NCBI GenBank assembly: GCA_036583965.1
Contig: JAZBQD010000030.1
Coordinates: 82,464,800 to 82,528,799, forward strand
DNA length: 64,000 nucleotides
Source of the DNA: Prunella strophiata
Taxonomy: Eukaryota; Chordata; Aves; Passeriformes; Prunellidae
Direction of reading: 5' to 3'
This document shows positions 15,303 through 27,240 of the stretch, one piece after another. Under the pieces are notes generated by a model, which was not told where the DNA came from, made no database searches, and saw only the letters and a program-made list of their open reading frames with translations. Both the position numbers and the translations under genes were made by a program. Positions within the stretch are counted from its first letter, which is position 1, and the number at the start of each line of letters is the position of its first letter.

Positions 15303-18300
15303 CTTAACCACAACCAAAAAGCCTGCAGGGATACCTTACAGTTGTTTATGTCATTGCAAACACTGTTGGGTGAGGTTTAAGTACTGATTTTGTGAAAGCA
15401 TAGGTGGTTGTGCAAAGAATTCTCTTGTCACCCATGAAAGCTTGTGCATAATTGTCTCTGTTTCTGTGCATTTAGGAACAGGTCAATGTAAATAGTAGGT
15501 AAAACCAAGGAGATTTGAAGGAGAAAGAGAATCCTGTGGTGTAAGGATGGTCTGTAGCCTATGCCCATGTCAAGTCTGGAAATAACTCTAGCAAGTGTAA
15601 TATGCACAAAAGAGTATGAGCTGGGTATATAGTTTTGTGGTAGTACTTTCCTTGCACAGAGTTTGGTGCAATCCCTTACCTCATTGACATACTCCTTTGA
15701 AGAGATATTATGGTTCCTTTTAATTCTAATTCTAACTTTTCTGATCAAACTAGAATGTTTTGTTGTTCAGGGGTTTTAGATGAAAACCTGAAGTGGTCCT
15801 GTTGAAAATGTTTGCTAACACTTTTTCTCCCCATGCAGCAAGATTTTTTGATTCCTCTTGTCTATTTCTGAGGAGGAGAAACCCTCCCAAGTCTTCCAAG
15901 CAGCTTTCTCACATATACAGAATACATAGGTACCTCTTTAATGTCTCCTAAAGAAATGATCCTGTAAGCTAGTAGCTTCAGAAGTGTTGTAGATTTGTCC
16001 TAATGTTAAATGAAACTACAGATGAACAGGAATTGAAATTTAGTTCCTTTCCTAGAAACCACAAAACTCTTTTAGATGGAATGCAAGCCAATATAGCAAC
16101 ATAAAGGGACTGATGGCATATTTATCTACAGACAACTCACAAGAGGAGTCAGAGAAAGTTGACACATAGAGGTCTACTTAGAGGTTATCTTTGTCATCCT
16201 TAATGGTAACATTTCTGTGACCCAAAATGCAGAAAGATCATCCTGTATTTTCTGTCCAGAGAAACCCTGGCTAACAAATCTATTGAGCCTGTGTTATAAT
16301 GCACAGGTTTTCGAGAAAAAGCAAATGAGATGTAGCTCTCCTTCTACCCACATCTCCTAGAAAACAGCTGGTTAGCAAGCTGATGGAGGCAAAAAAAATC
16401 TGTCTTTCCATCAGTATCTTTTCTCTAATAATTAATAGTCTCCTTGCTACTGCATTGACATGCACTCAGCTCTGTTATTAATGAGCTTAACTCCACTTTA
16501 TGCTTTGTTGTGGAAATTTCTGTAAGATAGAGACCTCCCTGGCTCTGCTGGACTGGGCTCATTAATACATGATACAGGGAAGTGTAGCCCTGTCACCCTT
16601 AAGACTGACCACTGAGGATCTTGCTCCAGATTCCTGGCTCAATACTGTTTTTTGTGATGATGCACCTGCTCACACTAGAAATAAAACTGATGCTCTCTAT
16701 CCACTTGGTATGAAAAAGGATACAATAACTACAACAGCTCTAACTCTGTTTTGTGCTGGTTTGTTAAATGTGATAAATTGATATAAAAATCCCTTTTAGA
16801 TGTGAATACACAGTAGAAGAAAACCAATTAACTAGAACTTGGATTAACTGAGCATAAGTATTTATTGTGGAAGTGGTCCCTGCTGCTATTTAGAAAGCCT
16901 CAGTCCTCAAGAGTCTGTGGCTAAAGGACACCAGACTGAATCACTTAAGTCGTGCTGTCAGTAAACATTAATGAAGTTTGCTTTTGCATACTAATAATAG
17001 AGACTCTGGTCTCTATCATGTGAATCTTTATTATCCTCTATCCAAGAAAGCAATCCAGCTGCAAAAATATTAGTAGTGGGAAGGGATGAGCCTAACAGTT
17101 GCTGCTGTCCATCTGTGCATGAATTATCTGGCTTATCTGATCTACCAAGATGCCCTTGGCATGCAAGCACTGGTTCAGTCAGCTGATATCCATTGCACCT
17201 CAAATGCAGTGTAATTGCCATGAAACTCAAGAGAAAGGAGGACTAGTTTGTGCAGAAGCCTTGTTCTCTTTGATGTGATTCATAACTGCACTTGAAAAGT
17301 GTTCAAAATATGCAAGTAGCAGGTTACTTCCCCAGAGTCCAGCACTGACTGTGGTGGATCCCTGCACAATGTGTGGTCAGGTATTTCTGCCATCTGCTTT
17401 GGACCTGAGCCTACATGCAGTGAAGAGGACTGAAGTTAGAAGCCCAAAGCTTTAAGTCTTCCCTCAGAACTGTAACTGTGTGTGTGAGGAGGAAATGAAA
17501 TTGCCTAAACTGACAATAGTATTCTCTGCAAAGGAAAAAGTGTCTTTTCATTAGAAAGCATGCAATCAAAGTCTGTATCTGAGGTGTCTTGGCATGAGAG
17601 AATCCATGCAGGGACTGGAAACTTTTGTTTGAAAGCTAAATTTATTGTTTGATTGTAGAAGTGAAAGCTTTCTGCAATACAACTTGAGGCTCCATTAAAA
17701 AGCTTCTCTGTGGCTACTGCTGCAATTCCTTATCTCTTTCTTTTCCAGCCTGAGTGTTGCTTTGCTTTTGTGACTATTAGCTGTATTCCTGCCCTGCAGA
17801 TTTTCCATTTATTTTATGAATATGGTCTACTGATACCAATGCATTAAGATCTACAATGCTTGTGCAGTAGCAAGGGTTTTATAAGCCAGGAAAAGTTAGA
17901 AAGAGAAGCACAGATAATCCCTTTGGTGGTTCTTGCACTCCCTTTGGAAACATTTCTGATGCAGACATCAGAATACCAACCTTTTTAAAGTTTTCACTAA
18001 TTCATTCCAAACAGGCATTCCTGGATTCACAGTATTAAATTAATAGTGTAGGATGTGTTGCAGCAATATGGTATTTGTGTACAAATATTCAGCAGCTATG
18101 ATGAAAATTAATTCCAGGATGAGATTAATCTACATATTCATCTTCTTCAGTTGTATTCAAAATGGAAAGCAAGAACACTTGAGAAGCAAAGTTAGATTAA
18201 CTAGCAATATATGAATATTCTGGGCTTGATTAACTGTTTTTAAGATTACTGTTTTTCAACTGAAAAGAATCACCACAGCATTGTTCCTCTTATCTTGTAC

Positions 18301-19398
18301 TTTATAACAATGGTTGGCTTTCACATGTCTCCCTGCAGCCTGGGACTTAAATTTGTATCTTCTCTCTTGGCAGTATTTGTCTTTGCCTCATTGGTTTCAG
18401 ATAATTATTTGTACCAATTTTACTTTCAGATTTTTGTAGACTTGACAGCTTTGCCTACAGGGATATTTTTCTGGTTTACCATACGGTTTCATAAGCACCT
18501 GTCTGTTCTGTAGTGATCAGGTTCTTTAATAATTCTCCTGTATTGACAATAAAGGTAACTCATGGTACAACACTTCTGCAAGACCACACTTTGGGGTGCT
18601 GCCAGTTTTGAGCCCCTTACACTTCAAGAAGTGGAGGCATTTTTACTCTCCTGCCCCTGTGGTGGAGCACAAACTCTTTTAGGTACTGTGAAATTGAAGT
18701 TTTAGCACCACAGTTTTTATTTCAATTCTGTGTCAGGAAATAAAGAAAGAATGTGGGTCTTCATGGATATGTTCCTATTCCATTTAAATGCTGCCATTGC
18801 TACTGCAAGAGCTATAGCTCTGATAATTTATAATGCTTTAGTGACAAACATAGCACTCAGATCCTTATAATTCTCAATCTACACTGTAAGGAACATTTAG
18901 AATACAAAATAGATATCCATCTATTGTCTGCACAATGGTCTGCACAATTCTAAGGAATTCTAAACAAATCAAAATAATCTCTCTGGGAATTTTCTAGCCA
19001 AATTGGAAAGTGCCTAAGGAGTTTTCAGACCTACAGACCTAGCAAGAATCTAGCACATGAGGACAGAGATAACATTTTCAACAAGTTATTTCTACTCCTA
19101 TCTCAAACATTTAAAGTATTTAACTTTAAAAAAAAAAAATTAAATCATAGCTTTGCTTTCTCTTCCAAGAAAATGGCAAAATGATACAGTGTCCTTTTTT
19201 TTTCTGACTGCTTCATACACTTCCACATAACATGGACTGAAACAGTCATTTTAAGCCCACTGATTTGTTGCATAGTTCTGTAGAAATGGCATAAAGGAAC
19301 AAAGTGATGAGTACAGGTAGATATTTTCCATGAGATAAATGATTCAGAGTAAATGTGACAATTTAATTCTCTAAGATATTCAAAAGTGCCCTTTTCTC
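15303..19398. other. Unique non-coding DNA, nothing recognised
   Basis: No repeat family or gene recognised. Open frames reach only 106 codons (minus strand, 15428-15748) and match nothing known. A hydrophobic plus-strand frame of 72 codons ends at 18513 but has no supporting splice or start context. Confidence 0.55.
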
Positions 19399-19457
19399 TT
19401 TTACTTTTTTTTTTTCTTTTTTTAGATTTGTTTTTTTTTTTTAATTTGAGAAAAGGT

Positions 19458-19512
<55 letters not shown>
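19399..19512. repeat. T-rich tract with 52-nt poly(T)
   Basis: Interrupted T runs from about 19399, ending in 52 uninterrupted T at 19461-19512. On the minus strand this is a long poly(A), but the sequence next to it on that strand lacks an AATAAA at the expected distance. A homopolymer this long is polymorphic and its length in an assembly is unreliable. Confidence 0.95.
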
Positions 19513-19516
<4 letters not shown>

Positions 19517-20173
19517 CAGACTTGATCTTGGCAAACTGTGATTGCAGATGCTGGCAGAGAAAGGAGTCATGGATGGTTCTGGAGCCAGAATCAATCACCA
19601 ACAAAAATTGCAATTTGCACTTGTCCCAGTTGCTGTTCAAGGGCAGCGAAGTCATAACTGTGGGAGACTCTGCTTGCTCTTTCAGTCACCACTGTGCTGA
19701 GACAACCAGTAGGAAAATACTTTAGACATGGTGGTTTTATAAAGGTGGTAAATCCTTCACTCTATTAAAAATAATGGAAGTTTTCCCACCATATTTTAAA
19801 GTGCACAGACCTGTTCACTCTTCATTTCTGTGGTGGTACCATCCTGCCTCCCCCCCACCAAGGCTTCTGTTTTAGTAAGAGAATTCTAGAATATCACAGG
19901 ACTGTCTGTCCTGGGGGGCTCACACTCCTGCCCTCTGTATGTACTGGGCTCCCTCACACAGTTGCTGTCTCCCTTGGAGATGGGAAAGCTCCCTAATATC
20001 CTGCCTTATCTTGATCTTAGAGACATCTGTGTGCCCCAGGGGATGCTTTGTGCCCTCTGAGAGCTCAGATGAGGGAAGAGACATTTCAAAGTGGGAATAT
20101 ACAAGTGGCTGGGCTGGTACTATGACACTCTGCTGATAAGTAAAAATCTTCTGCAGACATCTTGTCCAAAAAT

Positions 20174-20255
20174 CGTGTACGTATACATATATGTATGGAT
20201 ACACCTACAAAGTATGTACATATATATACACATTTATGTGTATACCCACATATAA
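20174..20255. repeat. Imperfect TA/TG-rich low-complexity segment
   Basis: Alternating purine-pyrimidine sequence made of GTATACATATATG and TACATATATATACACA-like pieces with several short internal palindromes. No regular unit length. Confidence 0.6.
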
Positions 20256-23200
20256 AATAGCTTTTAGAGCTTTTTCAGTATGGAAGCCCTCCCTGCCCCC
20301 ACGTTATTCCCTGGCTGCTGTTAGCATGGAATTCAGTTGCAGTTTGCATCAAACAGCTGACTTACAGACAGCTACAGAGTATGTCTCTGTTGTGATGTCC
20401 ATACACTGGGATGTGTATGGACAATGACTGAAAGATGGAGTGAATTGGTATTGCTATTATTTTATTATTTGTGTCCATTCTTGCATTATTTTTTTTTTTA
20501 AAGGGCCTGAAGCATATGTTTCACAATCCCATTTACTCCCATTAGCACACAGACATACTCTGTTTCAAATTGACTTTTAAAACAGATGTGTTATCAAAAC
20601 CATTTTAAAAATAGTTTGTAGCTACCCCGGGGAGATCTGGAGTCCTTTAAAGCCTACAGCAATTTACATTCAGAAAAAATGTTCAAGTCAAGCTTTATCA
20701 GCTCATACTGTGCACAGTTTGCTGTGTTCAGAGTGGATTGTGAAAAAATAAGAGCTTTGTTACTTGTAACAGTGTGAACAAAGGTCTGATACAGTATTTA
20801 GGATAAAAGAACGGGTCCTTTCTCTTCAATGAAAGGAACAAAATCAGTGTTTTGGACCTTGCATCCTCTGCTTGATGAGAGGCGTTAATTATTTCAGTGT
20901 AATCACTGTCTGTGTTCACAAAGTGTGGTCCCCTCAGGACTGCTCTGCTACCTCTTATCAGCAGCCTTGGAATGGCAGCAGTGGCTCAGCTGTAGCTGTG
21001 CTTTGCAGAGCATGTCAGATGGGGTCAATAGATCTTTTCAGCTCCTACTTTACAGCCATGTATCTGCCTGAGTGCTCTTTAGTTATTTATATGCTTTGGG
21101 TAACTGGGCATTACAAGAGGAAAAGTCATTTTCCTTCTGCATGTTTTAGTCATACACTGTTCCAACCTTATCTTCAGTTAAGTTTTAGAGAACTCTTTTG
21201 GGATAAGAGCAGGAAAGTTTGTGGGGTCATCAGAAAACCCACTTGTAAAGATTTCCACTGCACTTCTGCAGGAATTCTAGATGTGTCCTAAGGATCAAGA
21301 AAGGGTTTTGAGCATCTAAGTCCTTGAGCTTCTTATGGGTGCAGCTACTTGCTGGCAACAGGAAATGTGTATATTTCCTAAGGGGAGATTCTTCAGCCTT
21401 TAGAGTCAACAATGTTGTTCATAAGCTAAACAGAGCTGAAAGAAAGGAACAGAGGTGATGGGAAACCAAGGCTTTTGAATCTGTATATCTTCAAGTGCTG
21501 CTGACTTTCTGATGATTCCTATCTGTTTTCAAATCGACAAGATTTCACTCTCACTGTTTATTGAGCCAAGCCATTGTAGATATTACCATTCTTCAGCATT
21601 GTTTTCTATATTTCCTCATGCTGAGTAATTGATCTTGTAGCTTTGTCTACTTTGTTTATCTTTTCTGTAGAACATGAGTTATCCTGAGAGAATTCTTTAC
21701 GTTAGCAGCAAAGTTATATCCTAGAGTGGTTATTACAGATTTATTTCATATCTGAAATTGCCTATTATTTTTTCATCTCAAAGAACACTCTCTTAGTCTT
21801 TGGCAACATCTTCTTTGAACCAAGCTTTCATGAGTTTTCCTGTACCCCTTAAAAGAGAAAAAGTCAGTCTAATGTATTTCCTCCTATTCTGTCACCCTGA
21901 ATTCTTGTACTGCTAGGTCAGAATTCTAAAAGAAAGAAATTATTGGGTAACTAAAAAAAAATTTCAAATAGTAAATTTTAAATTAAGGGACCAGCACATC
22001 ATTTGAATGCAGTGCAATGTATGAGCATTTCCATCAAGCTGAAACACAATTCACGACTGGCTGCACACTGGCAGAAATGTTCTCTGCTGCTCTCTTACTG
22101 CAGGTCCTATAATTCAGACCCTTTAACAGCTTCAGGAGCAAGCTGGACATCTTTAAATAATAGTTGTCAATAATGATAATTCCACACCTGTCATGCAGTT
22201 GGGAATGCTGCAAAGAAATTCAGTGAAGAAGGGAGACCTGCGATTTTCAGGAAAAAATTGTCATTGCCTCTAAGGACAGTTGATTTAGAAATAACTGTTC
22301 CATGACGTGTCAAGAGAGCAGCTGGAGATCAAGCACAATCTGTAGCTGAAATACTTGAAAGGTGGGCTGGAAAGCAGAAAAATGGCTTTTTTTTTGCATT
22401 TTCCTTTCCATGAAGTGTAAGATCTTCCAAAGACGACTTCTTTCTTTTTCCCCTCTTCTTTTCCTTTTCACATTTGACACTTTAGATCAGGTACCTGAAA
22501 TAATGAAACTATCCAAAGACATAATTAGCCAGGTTCCCTTACTCCACTTACCACATTTACTGGCAAAACCTCTTATTCGTGTGGGGTTCATCATTATCTG
22601 GGGTTTTCAGAGGCCATATCAAAAAACTTAGATGAAACTGAAACAATTTAGTAAAGCAAGAAACAAGAGGCAGTTAAAACCAGATGCATGTGAGCAATCA
22701 GTTACCTTTAGCATGGACACGAGCAGTGTTTTGTAGGTAATAAAGGAGATGTTACAAAGGAGAAACAGCTGTAAGGGAAGGTCTCTCTGTAGCAGAAAAA
22801 CATAGCCTTCCTACCTTTTTTACTGATTTAGGAAAACTGGAGAACAGATTTGAAAAGGGAAAAATCTTGAACTTCCTGACTCTGGTGGAGGAAATGACAT
22901 CCTATGGGGCTTCTGCAGGAACAGATGTCCATCCATTTGTTGCTGACAGGGCTGAAGACTGGTCTGCTGGGAAATCTGTTTTCTTCCCTCCCTGGCTGCA
23001 AAATCACTCCCCAGGAGGCCCATTTGTTGCTATTTTGGGTTTTCTTCGTCTACTTCTGCCTGCTCTGTCCCTGTCCCCCAGCTTTCTGAAGCACAGCAAA
23101 CTTTCTTTCCTTCACTTGTAAATATTGCTATGTGGTTTTCATCACTCTGTGTGGCAGTGTTTTCATATCAGAGAACATCTTACACTGCCTTGCCATTTCT

Positions 23201-23855
23201 TGAGACTTGCCAAGTCTCCTCACTGACTTTTATCTCCTCTTTCTTCCTTCCATCTCTGTCTGACTCCAGGCTGTTCTTTCACTTAGAAAAGGCAGACACT
23301 GTGTGAGACCCAAAGCTTGGGATGTCTCTGACTTGACTGTCATGCCTGTTAGTCAAACTTCAATAATTTCTTTGTTAGAGCATCTTGTGACAAAGGATTT
23401 TTACTTGGCAGAATCAGTTATACAAGTTATCACTCTATTATGTTTATGCTACTCCATCTCTTCCCAGTAATGCATCTAGACCATTCCTTAATTTTATGTT
23501 CTTCAAATAAAAGAAAAAGAAAGAATGGTGAAAAACCCAGAGGCCACATAAAAATTTCCACTTTTCAGAGAGTGATGGCTGTGTTTCTGTCTTTCAAGCC
23601 TGCACAAATTCTGCTGACAGAGTAATGATTTAGTGGATTGCAAAGAAGATGAAGAATTTCAAGGTGTTAAAGTAAAATAGTTTAAATCTTGCCTAACTGA
23701 AGACAAAGAAATAATTATTTTTTTAAAAAAAACTTGGTTTTCATCAAGTAAGCTAACTTTTTTGTTTCCCCAAGCACATCATATCTTTCTGTGTAAAACA
23801 CTTTGGAAGGTGAATGTGCTCATTCAGGTTCAGCAATTTCAGTGTCTCCATCACT

Positions 23856-23884
23856 CTGGTATCAGTGACATCAGCTGATACCAG
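23856..23884. repeat. Perfect 10-bp hairpin, 9-nt loop
   Basis: CTGGTATCAG at 23856-23865 is exactly complementary to CTGATACCAG at 23875-23884. The 9-nt spacer itself ends in CATCAG, repeating the inner part of the arm, so two alternative pairings exist. The arms are of mixed base composition, so chance is less likely than for AT-only palindromes. Function unknown. Confidence 0.8.
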
Positions 23885-24681
23885 CAGTTTTAGTGTTGGA
23901 GAGCATTTAGGTACAAACTGCATCTGACTGGGGATATGTGGAAGTTTTCATATAGTCTGGTTTCCCTAGCTGAAAAATGCTTGAGACAGGAGCTAAAATT
24001 CTGTCTGAAGAAGCTGGTCTTTATCCAAAGAATACAAACAGCATCTCAAATTTCCAATAACCTCCTGAAGAAAGAAGCCTATTTCTGATGCAAATGCTAA
24101 GTAACAGTTCTTGCTGAACAGGGTTTCAACATAAGAAAATTGTAAGAAACAAACCCCAAATTATTCAAAATACTAGTTGCAAATTTATACAGTCACTTTT
24201 ATTTATGATCCTGAAATTTCAAAGTTGCTGAAAAAAAGGGACAAACTCATGCTGAAAATATATAAATGGTATTTCTTAGATTTCTGGGAGATGACATGCA
24301 CAGATGCAGATGAAACAACAGATTATGTGAGACTAACACGTGATTAAAAGCAAAGCCAAACCCAGTGAAAAATTTGAAAGTGTTACAAAACCTATCAATC
24401 AGTCAAAGAATTTTCAAATGATAAGGTGTACATTGAAATTTGAAGTAGATACATTCTGATACCCTGCTGGGCTATCATTCCCCCAAGATACCAATATATC
24501 ATCTCCCTGAAACTAAAACTCAGACTGTTTTTTTCCAGCTGTTGTTCAGCTCCATGGACAAATGGGATTCTCCTTATCACACATTTCAAAGATAGGTATC
24601 CTGCAAATGCAGTGAATTTTTTGGCTTACTGGCTCAGTGACTCAACAAAAAGGAAGAGCAGGCACAATCTAAGAGAGAACT

Positions 24682-25273
24682 TGTCATGGTTTAACCCCAG
24701 CTGGCAACCAAGCATCACTCAGCCTCTCACTTGCTCCCCCATCAGTGGGACTGGGGAAAGAATGGAAAGGGTAAAAGCCAGAAAACTTGTGAATTTAGAT
24801 AAAGACAGTTTAATAGGGAAATCTGCATATTTAAGCAATGCAAAACAAGGAATTGATTCACTGCTTCCCATGTGAAGGCAGGTGTTCAGCCATCTCCAGG
24901 AAGGCAGGGCCCCATCATGCAAAAATGTTGCTTGGGAAGAAAAATGCCATCACTCCAAACATCCCTCTCTTCCTCCTTCTCCACCTCTCTCTGTATGGTG
25001 AGCATGATGCAGTATGGTCTGGAATATCCCTCTGGTCAGTTGGGGTCACCTCTCCTGGCTGGGTCTCCTCCCAACCTCCCAGGCATCCCCAGCTTCCTCA
25101 CCAGTGTGGAAGTATGGAAAGCAGAAAAGGCCTTGGCTCTGTGGAAGCCCTGCTTGGGAATAATAAATTTATCTCTATATTAATCAACCCTGTGTTCAGC
25201 ACAAATCCAAAGTACAGCCCTAGTACTAGTCTCTGTGAAGAAAATTAACTCTACCCCAGCCAAAACTAGCACA
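24682..25273 (-). mobile_element. Solo LTR of avian ERVL-type retrovirus
   Basis: The plus strand starts TGTCATGGTTTAACCCCAGC and ends CTAGCACA, which is the reverse complement of a common avian endogenous-retrovirus LTR, so the LTR's sense strand is minus. Internal blocks fit this family: GACAGTTTAATAG near 24805, the GAGCATGATGCAGTATGGT block near 25002, GGAATATCCCTCTGGTCAGTTGGGGTCA near 25021 and GAAGAAAATTAACTCTACCCCAGC near 25237. The LTR's TATA position is degenerate. The flanks are GAACT (24677-24681) and CAACT (25274-25278), a 5-bp target duplication with one mismatch. No internal viral sequence adjoins either side, so this is a solo LTR left by recombination. Confidence 0.88.
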
Positions 25274-26430
25274 CAACTTTATCTATAACAAACTTTATCA
25301 TATAAAGTTTGGACTGAATGTTTACAACACAAAGAAATATGTGATGAGCCTACCTGAGCTTACCTTTTGCATGTTTTTCTGATTCAAGCTTCTTTAAGTT
25401 GCACACAGACATTTGTAGTCTTTCTCAGCTGTAAGAAATGTCATTTTCTCATCTTTATTAAGAAGATTTATAAAGTTACATACTGGGACTCTTTCTTCCT
25501 ACTAGTCTTTTCCATTCCTTGGCCTGTTACCTACTCTATGACATCATACAGTGTGGTATTTTGTAACAAAATTATTCCGTGTTAGTAAAATATATTTAAA
25601 GCATTTAAATAATTGCCTTGATTTCTATTCAAAACAACAACAAAAAAAAATAGTGATAAAGAATATGAAACAAAGTATTAAATGTAATTAGGTAAGGTCT
25701 GCATTTTGCCTGAGTCAAAATAATAATAAATATTTTGCATCATAATGAGTCTTGGGCCTTTGGGCAAATATCTGTGATTAATACTATGCATATGTTTTAT
25801 TCCTCTTTGTTTTCTCTGCCTCTCAGCAAAATTTGCAGTTTTAGGGGAGCTACCTAATCACTGTCTCAATTTCTGCTTCAGTAAAGTAGGGGTTATACTA
25901 CCATACTTAATCCCTTTTCATACAGATGAATGATGAGTCCTTTGCAAGTTTTCTTTTTCTTTTGCTGGCTCTTGAATAGAGAATATGTTTTTTTTTTTTT
26001 TTTCTGAGATTTTCAAGAGGAAATTTACTGCTGGGGGAAACTTCTGCTGTAACACAGACCTCCCTCACCTAAGCACTGGTAGAACACATTGCTGTCTTTA
26101 CCTTTTTTCTATTTCCTTTTTGTCAAATATAGGTTTGCTGGACACCTAGAACACAACCAGCAGATGCTGCTGGGGCAAGGCTGGGAAGATGTTTCTTTTG
26201 GCTACTTGTTGGCAGATACCTGTATGAGTGGTAGAGGAAGGTTCTGCATGTCTCATTGCTGCAGTGATCTGAGACAAGAAAAAAAAAAAAAAGGCAGAGT
26301 GGACATGCAGTGCTTGAGCTGAAGAAGATAAATTTTTCTGGCTATATGGGGAATCTTGCATTCCTGAGCCCCAGCTGGTGAGCAGGGGACCCTTGAGATG
26401 GCCCCCAGAAGCCAACATACATGAGGAGGG
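25274..26430. other. Unique AT-rich non-coding DNA
   Basis: No gene recognised. It contains a 16-nt T run (25988-26003) and a 14-nt A run (26279-26292). Minus-strand frames through the A run read as poly(F) and are artefacts. Confidence 0.55.
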
Positions 26431-26947
26431 AATCATAGAATCATTTGGGTTGGAAAAGACCCCTAAGATCATCAAGTCCAATCATAAACCCAGCACTGCC
26501 CAGTCCACTACTGAGCCGTCTCCCCAGGTGCCACAGTTACATATCTTTGAAATACCTTCAGGGATAGTGACTCAAGCACTTCCCCAAGGAGCTTGTTCCA
26601 GTGCCTGACAACCCTTGCAGTGAAGAAATTTTTACAAATATCCAATCTAAACCTCTCCTGCAACAACCTGAGGCCTGTCCTGTCTCTTGTTACTTGGGAG
26701 AAAAGCCTGGTATTTTCAGCCCCCTCTTCTCTCCCAACCTACTTTCAGGTGTTTCTAGAGAGTGATAAGGTCACCCCTGAGCCTCCTTTTCTCCAGGCTG
26801 AACAACCCCAGCTCCCTCAACCATTTCTCACAGGACTTTGCTCCAGCCCCTTCACCAGCTCTGTCATCCTCCTCTGGACTTGGTCCAGCACCTCAATGTC
26901 CTTCCTGGAGTGAGTGCCCCAGAACTGGACATGGGATTCAAGGTGTG
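26431..26947 (-). mobile_element. CR1 LINE 3' fragment
   Basis: Begins AATCATAGAATCATTTGGGT, the reverse complement of a CR1 3' end with its octamer tail, and continues colinearly through GATCATCAAGTCCAA, GCTTGTTCCAGTGCCTGACA, AGTGAAGAAATTTTTAC, TCCTTTTCTCCAGGCTGAAC and CCCAGAACTGGACATGGGATTC. The element is thus on the minus strand, 5'-truncated near 26947. It is one of the better-preserved copies in the window. The open frames of 75-106 codons across it on the plus strand are antisense and not genes. Confidence 0.92.
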
Positions 26948-27048
26948 AATACTAGAGCAGCAAGAAGGACACCAAGTCTGTGGACAGCCCTGGCAAGTGC
27001 CCCTAAGGTTCTGTGTATGTTTTTTGTGTAAAGACTGATTGTCCTTCT

Positions 27049-27092
27049 GCTAATTAATTAATTAATTGACCCAATTAATTACAATTAATTTC
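27049..27092. repeat. TAATTA-rich low-complexity cluster
   Basis: A TAATTAATTAATTAATTG run followed by CAATTAATT and CAATTAATT again, so the block forms direct and inverted TAATTA arrays over about 45 bp. It could be simple sequence or a homeodomain-site cluster. Confidence 0.7.
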
Positions 27093-27214
27093 ATTTTAAT
27101 GGTATCATATTAAATTTTCACATAAGAACCTTAAACATTTTTTCTGTAACCAGTGGTACAACAGGTTCCTTGGCTAGCTAAAATGAAGCTGCAGTGCCGG
27201 TTTTAGAATTAGTA

Positions 27215-27240
27215 TTTTTTTTTTTTTTTTTTTTTTTTTT
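27215..27240. repeat. Poly(T) run, 26 nt
   Basis: Twenty-six consecutive T. The next bases, GTCTGTTTAATAATAAAGG, do not contain TTTATT, so a minus-strand polyadenylated retrocopy is not clearly supported. Confidence 0.95.

Larger units (their letters stand above)
19513..24681. other. Unique non-coding DNA
   Basis: No gene or named repeat recognised. It contains an alternating TA/CA-rich segment near 20174-20255 (GTATACATATATGTATG type) and the hairpin at 23856-23884. A plus-strand frame of 139 codons (20872-21291) and several 60-95-codon frames match nothing known and have no transcript signals. Confidence 0.55.

Noticed and set aside
20872..21291. 139-codon plus-strand frame
   Set aside because: No recognisable domain, no splice or promoter context, and within chance expectation for the window.
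26378..27031. Several 75-106-codon plus-strand frames
   Set aside because: Antisense readings of the CR1 fragment at 26431-26947.
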